NCBI RefSeq assembly: GCF_025151045.1
Contig: NZ_CP102285.1
Coordinates: 1,860,001 to 1,924,000 of the forward strand
DNA: 64,000 nt
Reading direction: 5' to 3'
Source of the DNA: Parabacteroides johnsonii DSM 18315
GTDB lineage: Bacteria; Bacteroidota; Bacteroidia; Bacteroidales; Tannerellaceae
Positions 17,760 through 27,583 of the stretch are shown one piece after another. The notes below the pieces were generated by a model. That model saw only the letters and a list, made by a program, of their open reading frames with translations, had not been told where the DNA came from and searched no databases. Positions within the stretch are counted from its first letter, which is position 1; each line of letters opens with the position of its first letter. A program made the position numbers and the translations under genes.

Positions 17760-19304
17760 ATGAGAATTTACAACTTTATTATCGCCCTCATTATCTGTTT
17801 TTGTGTTTCCCTTCAGGCACAAAACAATGCGGACAATTTTAAGCAACAGGCACAAAGTAGCTTTGAGAACAAAGACTATACGAAAGCCCGCTATCTTTAT
17901 ATCCAGGCATATAAGGATTACGCAAATGAAGGAAAAATAACGCAAGCAATCGAATGCGGTACACAGGCGGCCTCCCTCTATTACCGCGAGAACTACTATC
18001 AGGAAGCGTTCGACCTCTGCCGGCAAATGAGCCAGATAGTGGCGAATCAGGAACAAACAGAGCAAAAGAAACTGTACGGCCTGCGTTTTATGATAACAAA
18101 AGAGCGCCTGCAAATGTATATCAAGCTGAGGAACGCCGCACAGGCACAGCTCCAGCTTAACACACTGGACAACCTGGCCGAAGAATCAGGCAATCCCGAA
18201 CTTACCGAAGAACTGTTGTACACACAAACCGATTATTTCTATATCTTCGGACAGAAAAAAGAAGGAGATGCAGCATTCAACAAGCTCATCAGCCAATACC
18301 GGAAAAAAAAGGAATACGGCAAAGTCAGCGAATGCTATCAAAACCTGATCGCGATTGCTCGCAAAGCCAATAATACCTCGTTGATGGAGCAAACCTACGA
18401 GAAATATATGGTATGGACCGATTCCGTAAAGATGCTTACCGCAGAAGACAAATTGGATGCCTTGCAACAAAAATACGATAGCAGCCTGCAAACGATACAG
18501 GAAAAAGAAGACCGGCTATCAGCCAAGCAGTATATCATCGCCGGGCTCTGCACGTTGGCCGCCATTTTAATTGCCGCATTGGCGTTCCTGGCATTCCTGG
18601 TCATGCGTTTCATCCTCCTGAACCGGAAGCTGAAGAAGATCATCCAGACCATCACCGAGCACAGCGAACAACAGACCGGGTTCATCCAAAGCATATCGGC
18701 GCAGATGGAACCGACACTGGACGAAATGAGCAAATCGGTAGCCGGATTGCAAACCGCGGCCCCCGGACAGGCGAAAGCCATACAAGCCCGTGTCGATGCC
18801 CTGAAACAGTTCGGAGACCATATACAAGAACTTTCTTTGTTGGAAAACTCCTTGCTGGAAACCTACGAAGCACAATCTTTTAATGTCAGCTCTTTCTGCG
18901 AGAAAGTGATGGAACAGGTAAAAGAGGATGTCCGTCCGGGCGTTGAAGTCACTACTGATATCCCGAAGATCGAAATCAAGACAAATGCCGAACAGCTACA
19001 ACGCATCTTGCTGCACCTGCTGAAAAATGCGGCGATCTACACGACATCAGGCAAAATCAAGTTGGAATTCAAAAAGAAAGGGGCCCATCTCTGTCAGTTT
19101 ATCGTAACCGACAACGGTCCGGGTATCCCCGCCGAAAAGCAGGTGGCGATCTTCAAACCTTTTACCGAAATCAAGGACCTGGCCGATGGAGACGGACTGG
19201 GATTACCCATCTGCTCCCTGATTGCTTCGAAGATGAACGGCACACTGTCCATAGACCCCGAATACAAAAAAGGCAGCCGCTTTATTCTGGTATTGCAGGT
19301 GTAA
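17760..19304 (+). CDS. TPR-containing sensor-kinase-like protein lacking the usual His
   Basis: This protein of about 514 residues has a signal peptide (residues 1-21), a periplasmic helical-repeat region of TPR type (about 25-235), one transmembrane segment (about 255-290) and a C-terminal histidine-kinase ATPase domain. The ATPase domain has an N-box LLHLLKNAA, G1 DNGPGIP and G2 GDGLGLPIC. Where kinases usually have F-x-x-x-x-S-H-E, it reads FIQSISAQMEP, so the phosphoacceptor His appears absent. It may be a pseudokinase or phosphatase, or may use another histidine. No response regulator is adjacent. ATG 17760 is chosen over an upstream TTG because it starts the signal peptide and follows the -7 box. 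Confidence 0.75.
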   Translation: MRIYNFIIALIICFCVSLQAQNNADNFKQQAQSSFENKDYTKARYLYIQAYKDYANEGKITQAIECGTQAASLYYRENYYQEAFDLCRQMSQIVANQEQTEQKKLYGLRFMITKERLQMYIKLRNAAQAQLQLNTLDNLAEESGNPELTEELLYTQTDYFYIFGQKKEGDAAFNKLISQYRKKKEYGKVSECYQNLIAIARKANNTSLMEQTYEKYMVWTDSVKMLTAEDKLDALQQKYDSSLQTIQEKEDRLSAKQYIIAGLCTLAAILIAALAFLAFLVMRFILLNRKLKKIIQTITEHSEQQTGFIQSISAQMEPTLDEMSKSVAGLQTAAPGQAKAIQARVDALKQFGDHIQELSLLENSLLETYEAQSFNVSSFCEKVMEQVKEDVRPGVEVTTDIPKIEIKTNAEQLQRILLHLLKNAAIYTTSGKIKLEFKKKGAHLCQFIVTDNGPGIPAEKQVAIFKPFTEIKDLADGDGLGLPICSLIASKMNGTLSIDPEYKKGSRFILVLQV

Positions 19305-19320
19305 CCTGACACATACATTG

Positions 19321-19363
19321 CCTGCCGCAGACGAGTGCGCATCCCTGTATCGTCTGCGGCAGG
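19321..19363 (+). terminator. Hairpin after the sensor-kinase-like gene
   Basis: A perfect 14-bp stem, CCTGCCGCAGACGA (19321-19334) with its complement at 19350-19363, has a 15-base loop. There is no T-run after it, so termination efficiency is uncertain. Confidence 0.5.
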
Positions 19364-19587
19364 TCGCATCCGGTAAATTTCATTCCATCCTCTCCTTTAT
19401 TATCCTCCAAGAATACGTATCGAAAGAATACGATATACTTTCTATTTGAAAGAATTAAACAATATTTTCATTACAAATTATCACACAAATCAGCAAAACA
19501 CTTTCAAATAAAAACAAACCAATCTATAGAATAAAAAAGCCTCTCCTCATCCGCGCTCAATATTATTACATTTTGAAACAAATAGCA

Positions 19588-19595
19588 TATATTTG
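19588..19595 (+). promoter_or_regulatory. -7 box for gltB-gltD-asnB
   Basis: TATATTTG lies 54 bases upstream of the gltB ATG. TTTTG at 19571-19575 may be the -33 element. Confidence 0.55.
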
Positions 19596-19649
19596 TCAAG
19601 CAATTTGATAAACAAATCAAATATTTCACAAACATAAGGTCAACTAATA

Positions 19650-22600
19650 ATGGATACAAGGAGCAATTTGAACAATAAACAAGGATTATACGATCCTACC
19701 AACGAGCATGACGCTTGCGGCGTAGGGCTGGTCGTAAACGTCCATGGTGGTAAATCGCACGGCATAGTGGAATCAGCCCTTAAAATATTGGAAAACATGC
19801 GGCACCGAGGTGCGGAAGGAGCGGATAACAAGACCGGCGACGGTGCAGGCATCCTGTTGCAAATTCCACACGAGTTTATCTTACTGCAAGGCATCCCCGT
19901 ACCGGAAAAGGGCAAGTACGGAACCGGACTGGTCTTCTTTCCGAAAGACGAGGAACAGCGTTCGGCCATCCTCAGTTTTATGATCGAAGAGATCGAAAAG
20001 GAAGGACTGACCTTGATGCATCTGCGCAAAGTACCTGTCAACACGGACATCTTAGGAAACGACGCACGAGACACGGAGCCGGATATTAAACAGGTGTTTA
20101 TCACCGGATGCGACGACCAGCAGATGTTGGAACTGAAACTCTACATCATTCGTAAACGGATCGAGAAGCGGGTGGCGGCATCCGACATACCGGATAGGAA
20201 AGATTTCTACGTGGTGTCGCTTTCCACCAAGAGTATTATATATAAAGGTATGCTGGAATCAATGCAGCTTCGCCATTATTTCCCCGATCTGGCCAACCAC
20301 TATCTGACAAGCGGACTGGCACTCGTCCACTCCCGTTTCAGTACAAACACATTCCCGACCTGGAGTCTGGCACAACCGTTCCGTCTCCTGGCACACAACG
20401 GGGAAATCAATACGATACGGGGCAACCGTGGCTGGATGGAAGCACGTGAAAGCGTCCTGTCCTCTCCCCGTATCCCAAACATAGACGAGATACGCCCGAT
20501 CATCCAGCCAGGTATGAGCGACAGTGCTTCGCTGGACAACGTGCTGGAATTTTTCGTGGCGTCCGGCATGAGCCTGCCACATGCCATGGCGATGCTGGTC
20601 CCGGAAAGTTTCAATGAGAAAAACCCGATATCGGAAGACCTGAAAGCGTTCTACGAATACCATTCTATCCTGATGGAACCGTGGGATGGCCCGGCCGCCC
20701 TACTCTTCAGCGACGGACGGTATGCCGGAGGAATGCTCGACCGCAACGGCTTGCGCCCGGCACGCTACTTGATCACGAAAAACGGCATAATGGTCGTGGC
20801 GTCCGAAGTGGGCGTAATGGACTTCGAACCTGATGAAATAGAGGAAAAGGGGCGTCTGCAACCGGGCAAAATCCTGCTGGTCGATACGGAAGAAGGCAGG
20901 ATCTATTACGACGGCGAACTGAAAAAGCAGCTTGCCGACGCACAGCCCTACCATGTATGGCTGGCAAACAACCGGGTAGAACTGGACGAACTGAAGTCGG
21001 GACGCCGTGTACCGCACACCGTTGCCGGATATGACAGGATGCTACGCACCTTCGGGTATAGCCGCGAAGATATCGAATGCATCATCACCCCGATGTGCAC
21101 AGGTAGTGCAGAGCCGGTCGGTTCGATGGGAAACGACACGCCGCTGGCCATCCTTTCCGAGCGCCCTCAACTGTTGTTCAACTATTTCCGCCAACAGTTC
21201 GCCCAAGTGACGAACCCGCCGATCGATCCGCTTCGTGAAGAATTGGTTATGAGCCTGACAGAATATATCGGCGCCGTAGGGAGCAACATCCTTATCCCGA
21301 ATGAAACACATTGCAAAATGGTGCGCCTCGCCCATCCGATACTGACCAACACACAATTGGACATTCTTTGCAATATCCGCTACAAAGGTTTCAAATCCGT
21401 CAAGCTGCCGATGCTTTTCGAAGTGTCGCGAGGCAGCGAAGGACTGAAAGCCGCCCTCGACCGACTTTGCAAGCAGGCGGAACAGTCTGTCGCAGACGGT
21501 GTGAACTACATCATCCTGAGCGATAAGGACGTGGATGAAACCCATGCCCCTATCCCTTCGCTCCTTGCCGTCAGCGCCGTACACCATCACCTGATCTCCG
21601 TACAGAAACGTGTGCAGACCGCTTTGGTGGTGGAGACGGGGGAAATGCGCGAAGTGATGCATGCCGCCCTGCTCTTAGGCTATGGGGCAAGTGCCATCAA
21701 TCCATATATGTCGTTCGCCATCCTTCAGGATATGGTGGACAAACAGGAGATACAACTCAACTACGAGATGGCGCGCAAGAACTATATCAAAGCGCTTTGC
21801 AAAGGCCTGTTCAAGGTCATGAGCAAGATGGGGATCAGTACGATCCGCAGCTATCGCGGCGCCAAACTGTTTGAGGTAGTCGGACTCTCGACCGCACTCA
21901 TCGATACCTATTTCGGCGGGACAGCCAGCAATGTAGGCGGTATCCGCCTACAAGAAATAGCAGCCGACGCCATCGCCCTGCATCATCAGGCCTTCGGTGG
22001 AACGGTGGACAACCTGACTCTTGAACATAAAGGACTATACAACTTCCGAAAAGACGGTGAAAAACACGCATGGAACCCGGAGACGATCTCGGCCCTTCAA
22101 CTAGCGACCCGATTAGGTAGCTACAAGAAATTCAAGGAATATACGCATCTCGTAGACGAAAAAGACGCACCGATTTTCCTCCGCGACTTCCTTACCTTCC
22201 GGACGGGAAACCCCATTCCGGTCGAAGAGGTGGAACCGGCAAGCGAGATCATGAAGCGTTTCGTCACGGGCGCCATGAGTTTCGGTTCGATCAGCAAGGA
22301 GGCACACGAGACGATGGCAATGGCGATGAACAAGATACACGGACGCAGCAACACCGGGGAAGGGGGTGAAGACTCCACCCGTTTCATCCCCCGCAAAGAC
22401 GGCCTCTCCCTCCGTTCCGCCATCAAGCAGGTCGCCTCCGGACGCTTTGGCGTGACAGCCGAATATTTAGTGAATGCGGACGAGATACAGATCAAGGTTG
22501 CCCAGGGCGCGAAGCCGGGCGAAGGCGGACAGTTGCCGGGATTCAAGGTTAACGACGTGATTGCCAAAACACGCCACTCCATTCCGGGTATCTCACTGAT

Positions 22601-24173
22601 CTCTCCTCCCCCTCACCATGATATTTACTCGATCGAAGACTTGGCACAACTGATCTTCGACTTGAAAAACGTCAACCCAAGTGCTGAGATAAGCGTGAAG
22701 CTGGTATCGGAAAGCGGCGTCGGGACAATTGCAGCGGGCGTGGCAAAAGCGAAGGCCGACCGCATCGTCATATCAGGTGCCGAAGGGGGAACAGGTGCTT
22801 CGCCAATAAGCTCCATCCGATATGCCGGACTGCCCCCCGAACTGGGATTGTCGGAGACACAACAAACCTTAGTCATGAACAACCTTCGCGGGCAGGTCCG
22901 ATTGCAAACAGACGGACAGTTGAAGACCGGGCGCGACATCGTCCTGATGGCTCTGCTGGGAGCCGAAGAGTTCGGTTTCGCTACTTCCGCCCTGATCGTG
23001 CTGGGCTGCGTGATGATGCGCAAATGCCACATGAACACCTGCCCGGTAGGTGTCGCCACTCAAGACGAGGAACTGCGCAAGCGTTTCCATGGACGTCACG
23101 AATATTTAGTGAACTTCTTCACCTTCCTCGCTGAAGAGGTTCGAGAATATTTGGCAGAGATGGGCTTCAGGCGGTTAGACGACATTATCGGACGCACGGA
23201 CCTGATCGATCGGCTCTCCTCTACTTCGTCAGCATCCGGCAAATACGCATTGCTCGATTTCTCCAAATTGCTGCACATCCCGGCACAAGCGGCGACAAAT
23301 GCCATCCGGCATACGACGGAACAGGTGCATCTGACCGGACATGTAAAAGATCAGGACATTATCCTGCATGCTATGCCGGCCATCGAGCACCGGCAGGAGA
23401 TTTCCTTGGATTATGCCATAGCCAACACCGACCGCTCGGTAGGCGCTATGCTCTCTGGCGAGATTGCCAAACGATACGGCGACGCCGGACTGCCGGAACA
23501 TACACTTAATATCAAATTCAAAGGTTCGGCCGGACAGAGCTTCGGCGCCTTCCTTGCACACGGTGTCAACTTCCGCCTCGAAGGGGAAGCCAACGATTAT
23601 TTAGGCAAAGGCTTGAGTGGTGGGCGCATCAGCGTGATGCCTCCGGTACGGTCGACTTTCATAGCCGAGAACAACACGATTGCCGGAAACACCCTGATAT
23701 ACGGGGCGACAAGTGGCGAAGTATATATCAACGGACGTGTAGGCGAACGTTTCTGCGTGCGCAACTCCGGTGCTATCGCTGTCGTGGAAGGGGTCGGCGA
23801 CCACTGCTGCGAATATATGACCGGAGGACGCGTGGTGGTTCTCGGACGTACAGGGCGCAACTTCGCCGCTGGCATGAGCGGTGGTGTCGCTTATGTGTGG
23901 AACAAGGAAGGGGACTTCGACTACTACTGCAATATGGAGATGGTCGAACTCTCGCTGATCGAAGACAGTACGACACGTAAAGAACTGCACGAGCTGATCC
24001 GCAAGCATTACCATTTCACCGGTAGCCACCTCGCAAGCAAGATGCTCGACAACTGGGACAAGTATGTAGATGAGTTCATCCAGATCGTCCCGATCGAATA
24101 CAAAAAGGTCTTGCAGGAAGAGCAGATGAAGAAGTTGCAGCAAAAGATCGCTGAGATGCAGCGCGACTACTAA
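19650..24173 (+). CDS. gltB: Glutamate synthase large subunit
   Basis: This 1507-residue enzyme transfers the amide of glutamine to 2-oxoglutarate, giving two glutamates. It has a class II amidotransferase domain whose nucleophile is Cys23 (HDACGVG), exposed after removal of a 22-residue propeptide. The central and FMN-binding domains follow (GAEGGTGASPISSIRYAGLP), then the [3Fe-4S] motif CHMNTCPVGVATQ near residue 1125 and a C-terminal beta-helix rich in glycine (GGRVVVLGRTGRNFAAGMSG). The length matches bacterial GltB. gltD follows after 77 bases. With glnN at 38 kb it completes the GS-GOGAT route in this window. Confidence 0.97.
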   Translation: MDTRSNLNNKQGLYDPTNEHDACGVGLVVNVHGGKSHGIVESALKILENMRHRGAEGADNKTGDGAGILLQIPHEFILLQGIPVPEKGKYGTGLVFFPKDEEQRSAILSFMIEEIEKEGLTLMHLRKVPVNTDILGNDARDTEPDIKQVFITGCDDQQMLELKLYIIRKRIEKRVAASDIPDRKDFYVVSLSTKSIIYKGMLESMQLRHYFPDLANHYLTSGLALVHSRFSTNTFPTWSLAQPFRLLAHNGEINTIRGNRGWMEARESVLSSPRIPNIDEIRPIIQPGMSDSASLDNVLEFFVASGMSLPHAMAMLVPESFNEKNPISEDLKAFYEYHSILMEPWDGPAALLFSDGRYAGGMLDRNGLRPARYLITKNGIMVVASEVGVMDFEPDEIEEKGRLQPGKILLVDTEEGRIYYDGELKKQLADAQPYHVWLANNRVELDELKSGRRVPHTVAGYDRMLRTFGYSREDIECIITPMCTGSAEPVGSMGNDTPLAILSERPQLLFNYFRQQFAQVTNPPIDPLREELVMSLTEYIGAVGSNILIPNETHCKMVRLAHPILTNTQLDILCNIRYKGFKSVKLPMLFEVSRGSEGLKAALDRLCKQAEQSVADGVNYIILSDKDVDETHAPIPSLLAVSAVHHHLISVQKRVQTALVVETGEMREVMHAALLLGYGASAINPYMSFAILQDMVDKQEIQLNYEMARKNYIKALCKGLFKVMSKMGISTIRSYRGAKLFEVVGLSTALIDTYFGGTASNVGGIRLQEIAADAIALHHQAFGGTVDNLTLEHKGLYNFRKDGEKHAWNPETISALQLATRLGSYKKFKEYTHLVDEKDAPIFLRDFLTFRTGNPIPVEEVEPASEIMKRFVTGAMSFGSISKEAHETMAMAMNKIHGRSNTGEGGEDSTRFIPRKDGLSLRSAIKQVASGRFGVTAEYLVNADEIQIKVAQGAKPGEGGQLPGFKVNDVIAKTRHSIPGISLISPPPHHDIYSIEDLAQLIFDLKNVNPSAEISVKLVSESGVGTIAAGVAKAKADRIVISGAEGGTGASPISSIRYAGLPPELGLSETQQTLVMNNLRGQVRLQTDGQLKTGRDIVLMALLGAEEFGFATSALIVLGCVMMRKCHMNTCPVGVATQDEELRKRFHGRHEYLVNFFTFLAEEVREYLAEMGFRRLDDIIGRTDLIDRLSSTSSASGKYALLDFSKLLHIPAQAATNAIRHTTEQVHLTGHVKDQDIILHAMPAIEHRQEISLDYAIANTDRSVGAMLSGEIAKRYGDAGLPEHTLNIKFKGSAGQSFGAFLAHGVNFRLEGEANDYLGKGLSGGRISVMPPVRSTFIAENNTIAGNTLIYGATSGEVYINGRVGERFCVRNSGAIAVVEGVGDHCCEYMTGGRVVVLGRTGRNFAAGMSGGVAYVWNKEGDFDYYCNMEMVELSLIEDSTTRKELHELIRKHYHFTGSHLASKMLDNWDKYVDEFIQIVPIEYKKVLQEEQMKKLQQKIAEMQRDY

Positions 24174-24250
24174 AACGGCAGAGAGACGTACCCATCCGGG
24201 CCAAATTATGAAGAAAGAAAAAGTATCAGTATAAACAATCAATTACCAAC

Positions 24251-25678
24251 ATGGGAAATCCAAAAGCATTCCTCACCATACACCGGCAAGAGGCCGGATA
24301 TCGTCCCGTCCATGAACGCATCGACGATTTTAGCGAAGTAGAACAAACGCTCAACAGCAGTGACCGCCGCAGACAAGCCTCTCGCTGCATGGACTGCGGC
24401 GTGCCCTTCTGCCACTGGGCCTGCCCGTTAGGCAATAAACAACCCGAATGGCAAGACCTGCTCTATAAAGGCAAATGGCGCGAGGCCTTCCATGTGCTGC
24501 AACAGACCTGCGACTTCCCGGAGTTTACCGGACGCATCTGCCCCGCCCTTTGCGAGAAAAGCTGTGTGCTGAAACTGAGCTGCGACGAGCCTGTCACGAT
24601 ACGTGAGAACGAAGCCTCCATCGTAGAGGCCTCTTTCCGAGAAGGATATATCCAACCGATCCGTCCTGTCCGTAACGGCAAACGGGTGGCGGTGATCGGC
24701 AGTGGCCCGGCCGGACTGACAGCCGCCAACCAACTGAACCGCCGGGGATATGAAGTGACCGTATTCGAAAAGGACGAACTCCCGGGTGGCCTGCTCCGCT
24801 TCGGTATTCCGAACTTCAAATTAGGGAAGAACATCATCGACCGCCGTATCCGGTTGATGGAACAGGAAGGGATCGTCTTCAAAGTTAACACGATGGTCGG
24901 CAGCGAAGTATCTGCCAAAGAGATCGCCTTGACGTTCGATGCCGTTTGTGTCGCCATCGGCTCCGAAATACCACGTGACCTCCCTATCGAAGGGCGTAAT
25001 CTGAAAGGTGTCCATTTCGCCCTCGAACTGTTGTCACAACAGAATCGTATCCTCGAAGGCATCGTTATCCCGTCTAAAGACATCATCAACTGCAAAGGCA
25101 AGAAAGTCCTTGTCATCGGTGGCGGCGATACGGGAAGCGACTGTGTCGGGACAGCCAACCGCCACAAAGCCGCGAGCGTGACGCAAATCGAGATCATGCC
25201 ACAGCCACCTGTCGGACATAACCCGGCAACTCCTTGGCCCTTATATCCGCAAGTACTGAAAACAAGCAGCAGTCATGAAGAAGGATGCATCCGTCGCTGG
25301 AACCTCGCTTCCGTCCGCTTCATCGGAGATAAGAACACCCTGAAAGGTGTCGAAGTCGAAGAGGTAAAATGGCAACCGACCGAAAAGGAAGGCCGACCGG
25401 AAATGCGCAAGACTGGCCGCACGGAAGTGATCGAAGCCGACCTCGTCTTTCTTGCGATGGGTTTCATACATCCCGAGCAGGAAGGCCTCGTCAAAGAACT
25501 TTCCCTTGCCGTCGACGCACGCGGTAACATCGCCGTCGATCCGGTCACCAACCAGATAGCCGACACCAACCTCTTCGCCTCCGGCGATGCCGTCAGCGGG
25601 GCCAGCCTCGTTGTCCGTGCCATGGCCTCCGGCCGCAAGGTCGCCGCTGCCATCGACCAGTATCTCAGAAACAAATAA
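24251..25678 (+). CDS. gltD: Glutamate synthase small subunit
   Basis: This 475-residue FAD- and NADPH-binding subunit passes electrons to GltB. The N-terminal iron-sulfur region has CMDCGVPFCHWACPLGNKQ (about 39-57) and further Cys in GRICPALCEKSCVL. The FAD site is VAVIGSGPAGLTAANQL (about 147) and the NADPH site is VLVIGGGDTGSDCVG (about 285). The length fits GltD, but similar proteins act as standalone oxidoreductases; its position directly after gltB settles the assignment. It is followed by asnB after 25 bases, making a three-gene nitrogen operon. Confidence 0.96.
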   Translation: MGNPKAFLTIHRQEAGYRPVHERIDDFSEVEQTLNSSDRRRQASRCMDCGVPFCHWACPLGNKQPEWQDLLYKGKWREAFHVLQQTCDFPEFTGRICPALCEKSCVLKLSCDEPVTIRENEASIVEASFREGYIQPIRPVRNGKRVAVIGSGPAGLTAANQLNRRGYEVTVFEKDELPGGLLRFGIPNFKLGKNIIDRRIRLMEQEGIVFKVNTMVGSEVSAKEIALTFDAVCVAIGSEIPRDLPIEGRNLKGVHFALELLSQQNRILEGIVIPSKDIINCKGKKVLVIGGGDTGSDCVGTANRHKAASVTQIEIMPQPPVGHNPATPWPLYPQVLKTSSSHEEGCIRRWNLASVRFIGDKNTLKGVEVEEVKWQPTEKEGRPEMRKTGRTEVIEADLVFLAMGFIHPEQEGLVKELSLAVDARGNIAVDPVTNQIADTNLFASGDAVSGASLVVRAMASGRKVAAAIDQYLRNK

Positions 25679-25703
25679 TTTCAACTTTTAAAATTTAATT
25701 AAC

Positions 25704-27368
25704 ATGTGTGGTATTACAGCAATCTTCAACATCCATAGCAACGCCGCCGACCTCCGTCAGCAAGCCCTAAAAATGAGTAAACGCATCCGTCACCGCGGTC
25801 CGGACTGGAGCGGTATCTATCAAGGCAGGACCGCCATCCTCGCCCATGAACGCCTCTCCATCGTCGATCCTGCATCCGGCGGCCAACCTCTGAGAAGCAA
25901 AGACGGCCAACTGATCCTCACCGTCAACGGCGAGATATACAACCACCGCGAACTCCGCGAACAGTTGAAAGACGAATACGAATTCCAGACCGGAAGCGAC
26001 TGCGAGGTCATCCTCGCCCTCTACCGCAAGTACGGTGTGGGATGTGTGGAAAAGCTGAGCGGCATTTTCGGGTTCGCTCTCTACGACGAAACGGACGACA
26101 GCTACCTGATTGCCCGCGACCCGATCGGCGTCATCCCCCTCTACATCGGCTACGACGACGAAGGGCATCTCCTTATTTCTTCTGAACTGAAAGGGCTCGA
26201 AGGCTTCGCCACCACATACGGACAGTTCCCTCCGGGACACTATTTCTATAGCCGTGATAAGGATTTCACCCGCTGGTATATCCGCGACTGGATGCAATAT
26301 GATAACGTGAAAGATAATCCTGCCAGCGTAGAGGAACTGCACGATGCCCTCGAAGCGGCCGTACGCCGCCAACTGATGAGCGACGTGCCTTATGGCGTAC
26401 TCCTTTCCGGCGGCCTGGACTCGTCCATCACCTCCGCCATAGCCAAAAAATACGCAGCCAAACGTATCGAGACCGAAGGAAAGGCAGAAGCATGGTGGCC
26501 CCGGCTACACTCCTTCGCTGTCGGTCTTAAAGGAGCGCCAGATTTAGTGGCAGCCAAGAAAGTGGCTGATTATATCGGTACTGTCCACCACGAGATCAAC
26601 TACACGATCGAGGAAGGACTCGATGCCATTCGTGACGTGATCTACTACATCGAGACATACGACGTGACAACTGTCCGCGCCTCCACTCCGATGTACCTGT
26701 TGGCTCGCGTAATCAAATCGATGGGGATAAAGATGGTATTGAGTGGCGAAGGGGCGGATGAAGTGTTCGGGGGTTACCTCTATTTCCACAAAGCCCCGGA
26801 TGCAAAGGCTTTTCACGAAGAGACCGTCCGTAAACTGAGCAAACTCTATATGTATGACTGTCTCCGGGCTAACAAAAGCTTGTGTGCCTGGGGTGTGGAA
26901 GGTCGCGTTCCTTTCCTCGACAAAGAGTTTCTCGATGTTGCCATGCGCCTCAATCCTGAAGCCAAAATGTGTCCCGGTAGCGTGATCGAGAAGAAAATTC
27001 TCCGCGAGGCCTTCGCCGACGTGCTCCCCTCGGAAATAGCCTGGCGCCAGAAAGAACAATTCTCCGATGGCGTTGGCTACAGTTGGATCGACACGCTGAA
27101 GAAGGTGACCGCCCAAGCCGTCAGCGACACCGAAATGGCCAATGCAGCCCGACGTTTCCCGATCAACACACCGCAAAACAAAGAAGAATACTTCTACCGC
27201 ACCATCTTCGAGGAACATTTCCCCAGCGAAAGTGCCGCCCGCAGCGTGCCGAGCATCCCCAGCGTCGCCTGCTCTACCGCCGAAGCCCTCGCCTGGGACT
27301 CTGCTTTCAAAAACATGAACGACCCCAGCGGACGGGCGGTGAAAGGGGTACATGAGGCGGCATACTGA
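25704..27368 (+). CDS. asnB: Asparagine synthase B
   Basis: This 554-residue enzyme makes asparagine from aspartate, ATP and glutamine nitrogen. Met-Cys starts the protein (MCGITAIF), so Cys2 becomes the N-terminal nucleophile of the class II glutaminase domain. The synthetase domain has the ATP-pyrophosphatase loop LLSGGLDSS (about residue 235) and SGEGADEVFGGYLYFH (about 348). The length is that of E. coli AsnB. Located 25 bases after gltD, it is probably co-transcribed, linking amide nitrogen use to glutamate synthase expression. Confidence 0.96.
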   Translation: MCGITAIFNIHSNAADLRQQALKMSKRIRHRGPDWSGIYQGRTAILAHERLSIVDPASGGQPLRSKDGQLILTVNGEIYNHRELREQLKDEYEFQTGSDCEVILALYRKYGVGCVEKLSGIFGFALYDETDDSYLIARDPIGVIPLYIGYDDEGHLLISSELKGLEGFATTYGQFPPGHYFYSRDKDFTRWYIRDWMQYDNVKDNPASVEELHDALEAAVRRQLMSDVPYGVLLSGGLDSSITSAIAKKYAAKRIETEGKAEAWWPRLHSFAVGLKGAPDLVAAKKVADYIGTVHHEINYTIEEGLDAIRDVIYYIETYDVTTVRASTPMYLLARVIKSMGIKMVLSGEGADEVFGGYLYFHKAPDAKAFHEETVRKLSKLYMYDCLRANKSLCAWGVEGRVPFLDKEFLDVAMRLNPEAKMCPGSVIEKKILREAFADVLPSEIAWRQKEQFSDGVGYSWIDTLKKVTAQAVSDTEMANAARRFPINTPQNKEEYFYRTIFEEHFPSESAARSVPSIPSVACSTAEALAWDSAFKNMNDPSGRAVKGVHEAAY

Positions 27369-27529
27369 CATACCGATCCCTGTAACAAAATATATCCAAA
27401 TCGGTATATTCTATCAAAATATAAGTCGAATAAAGATTTCTTCAAAAATAAGATATTGACGGATAAGACACAATAATCCTTCTATATCTCTTGTCCTTTT
27501 TGGAATTCCTACTGAAGAGATAGATATAA

Positions 27530-27571
27530 AAACAGAAGCAAACCGCTAAACTGAAGTTTGCTTCTGTTTTC
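27530..27571 (-). terminator. Terminator hairpin between convergent asnB and FISUMP gene
   Basis: A perfect 15-bp stem, AAAACAGAAGCAAAC (27530-27544) with its complement at 27557-27571, lies 13 bases past the minus-strand stop. The stem ends in TTTT on both strands, so it may work in both directions. Confidence 0.65.
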
Positions 27572-27583
27572 AGATAACTGTCA

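Larger units (their letters stand above)
19305..19649. other. Spacer upstream of gltB with hairpin and promoter
   Basis: This 345-base AT-rich spacer contains a terminator-like hairpin close to the sensor gene stop (19321-19363) and the gltB -7 box (19588-19595). No ORF was supported. Confidence 0.5.
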
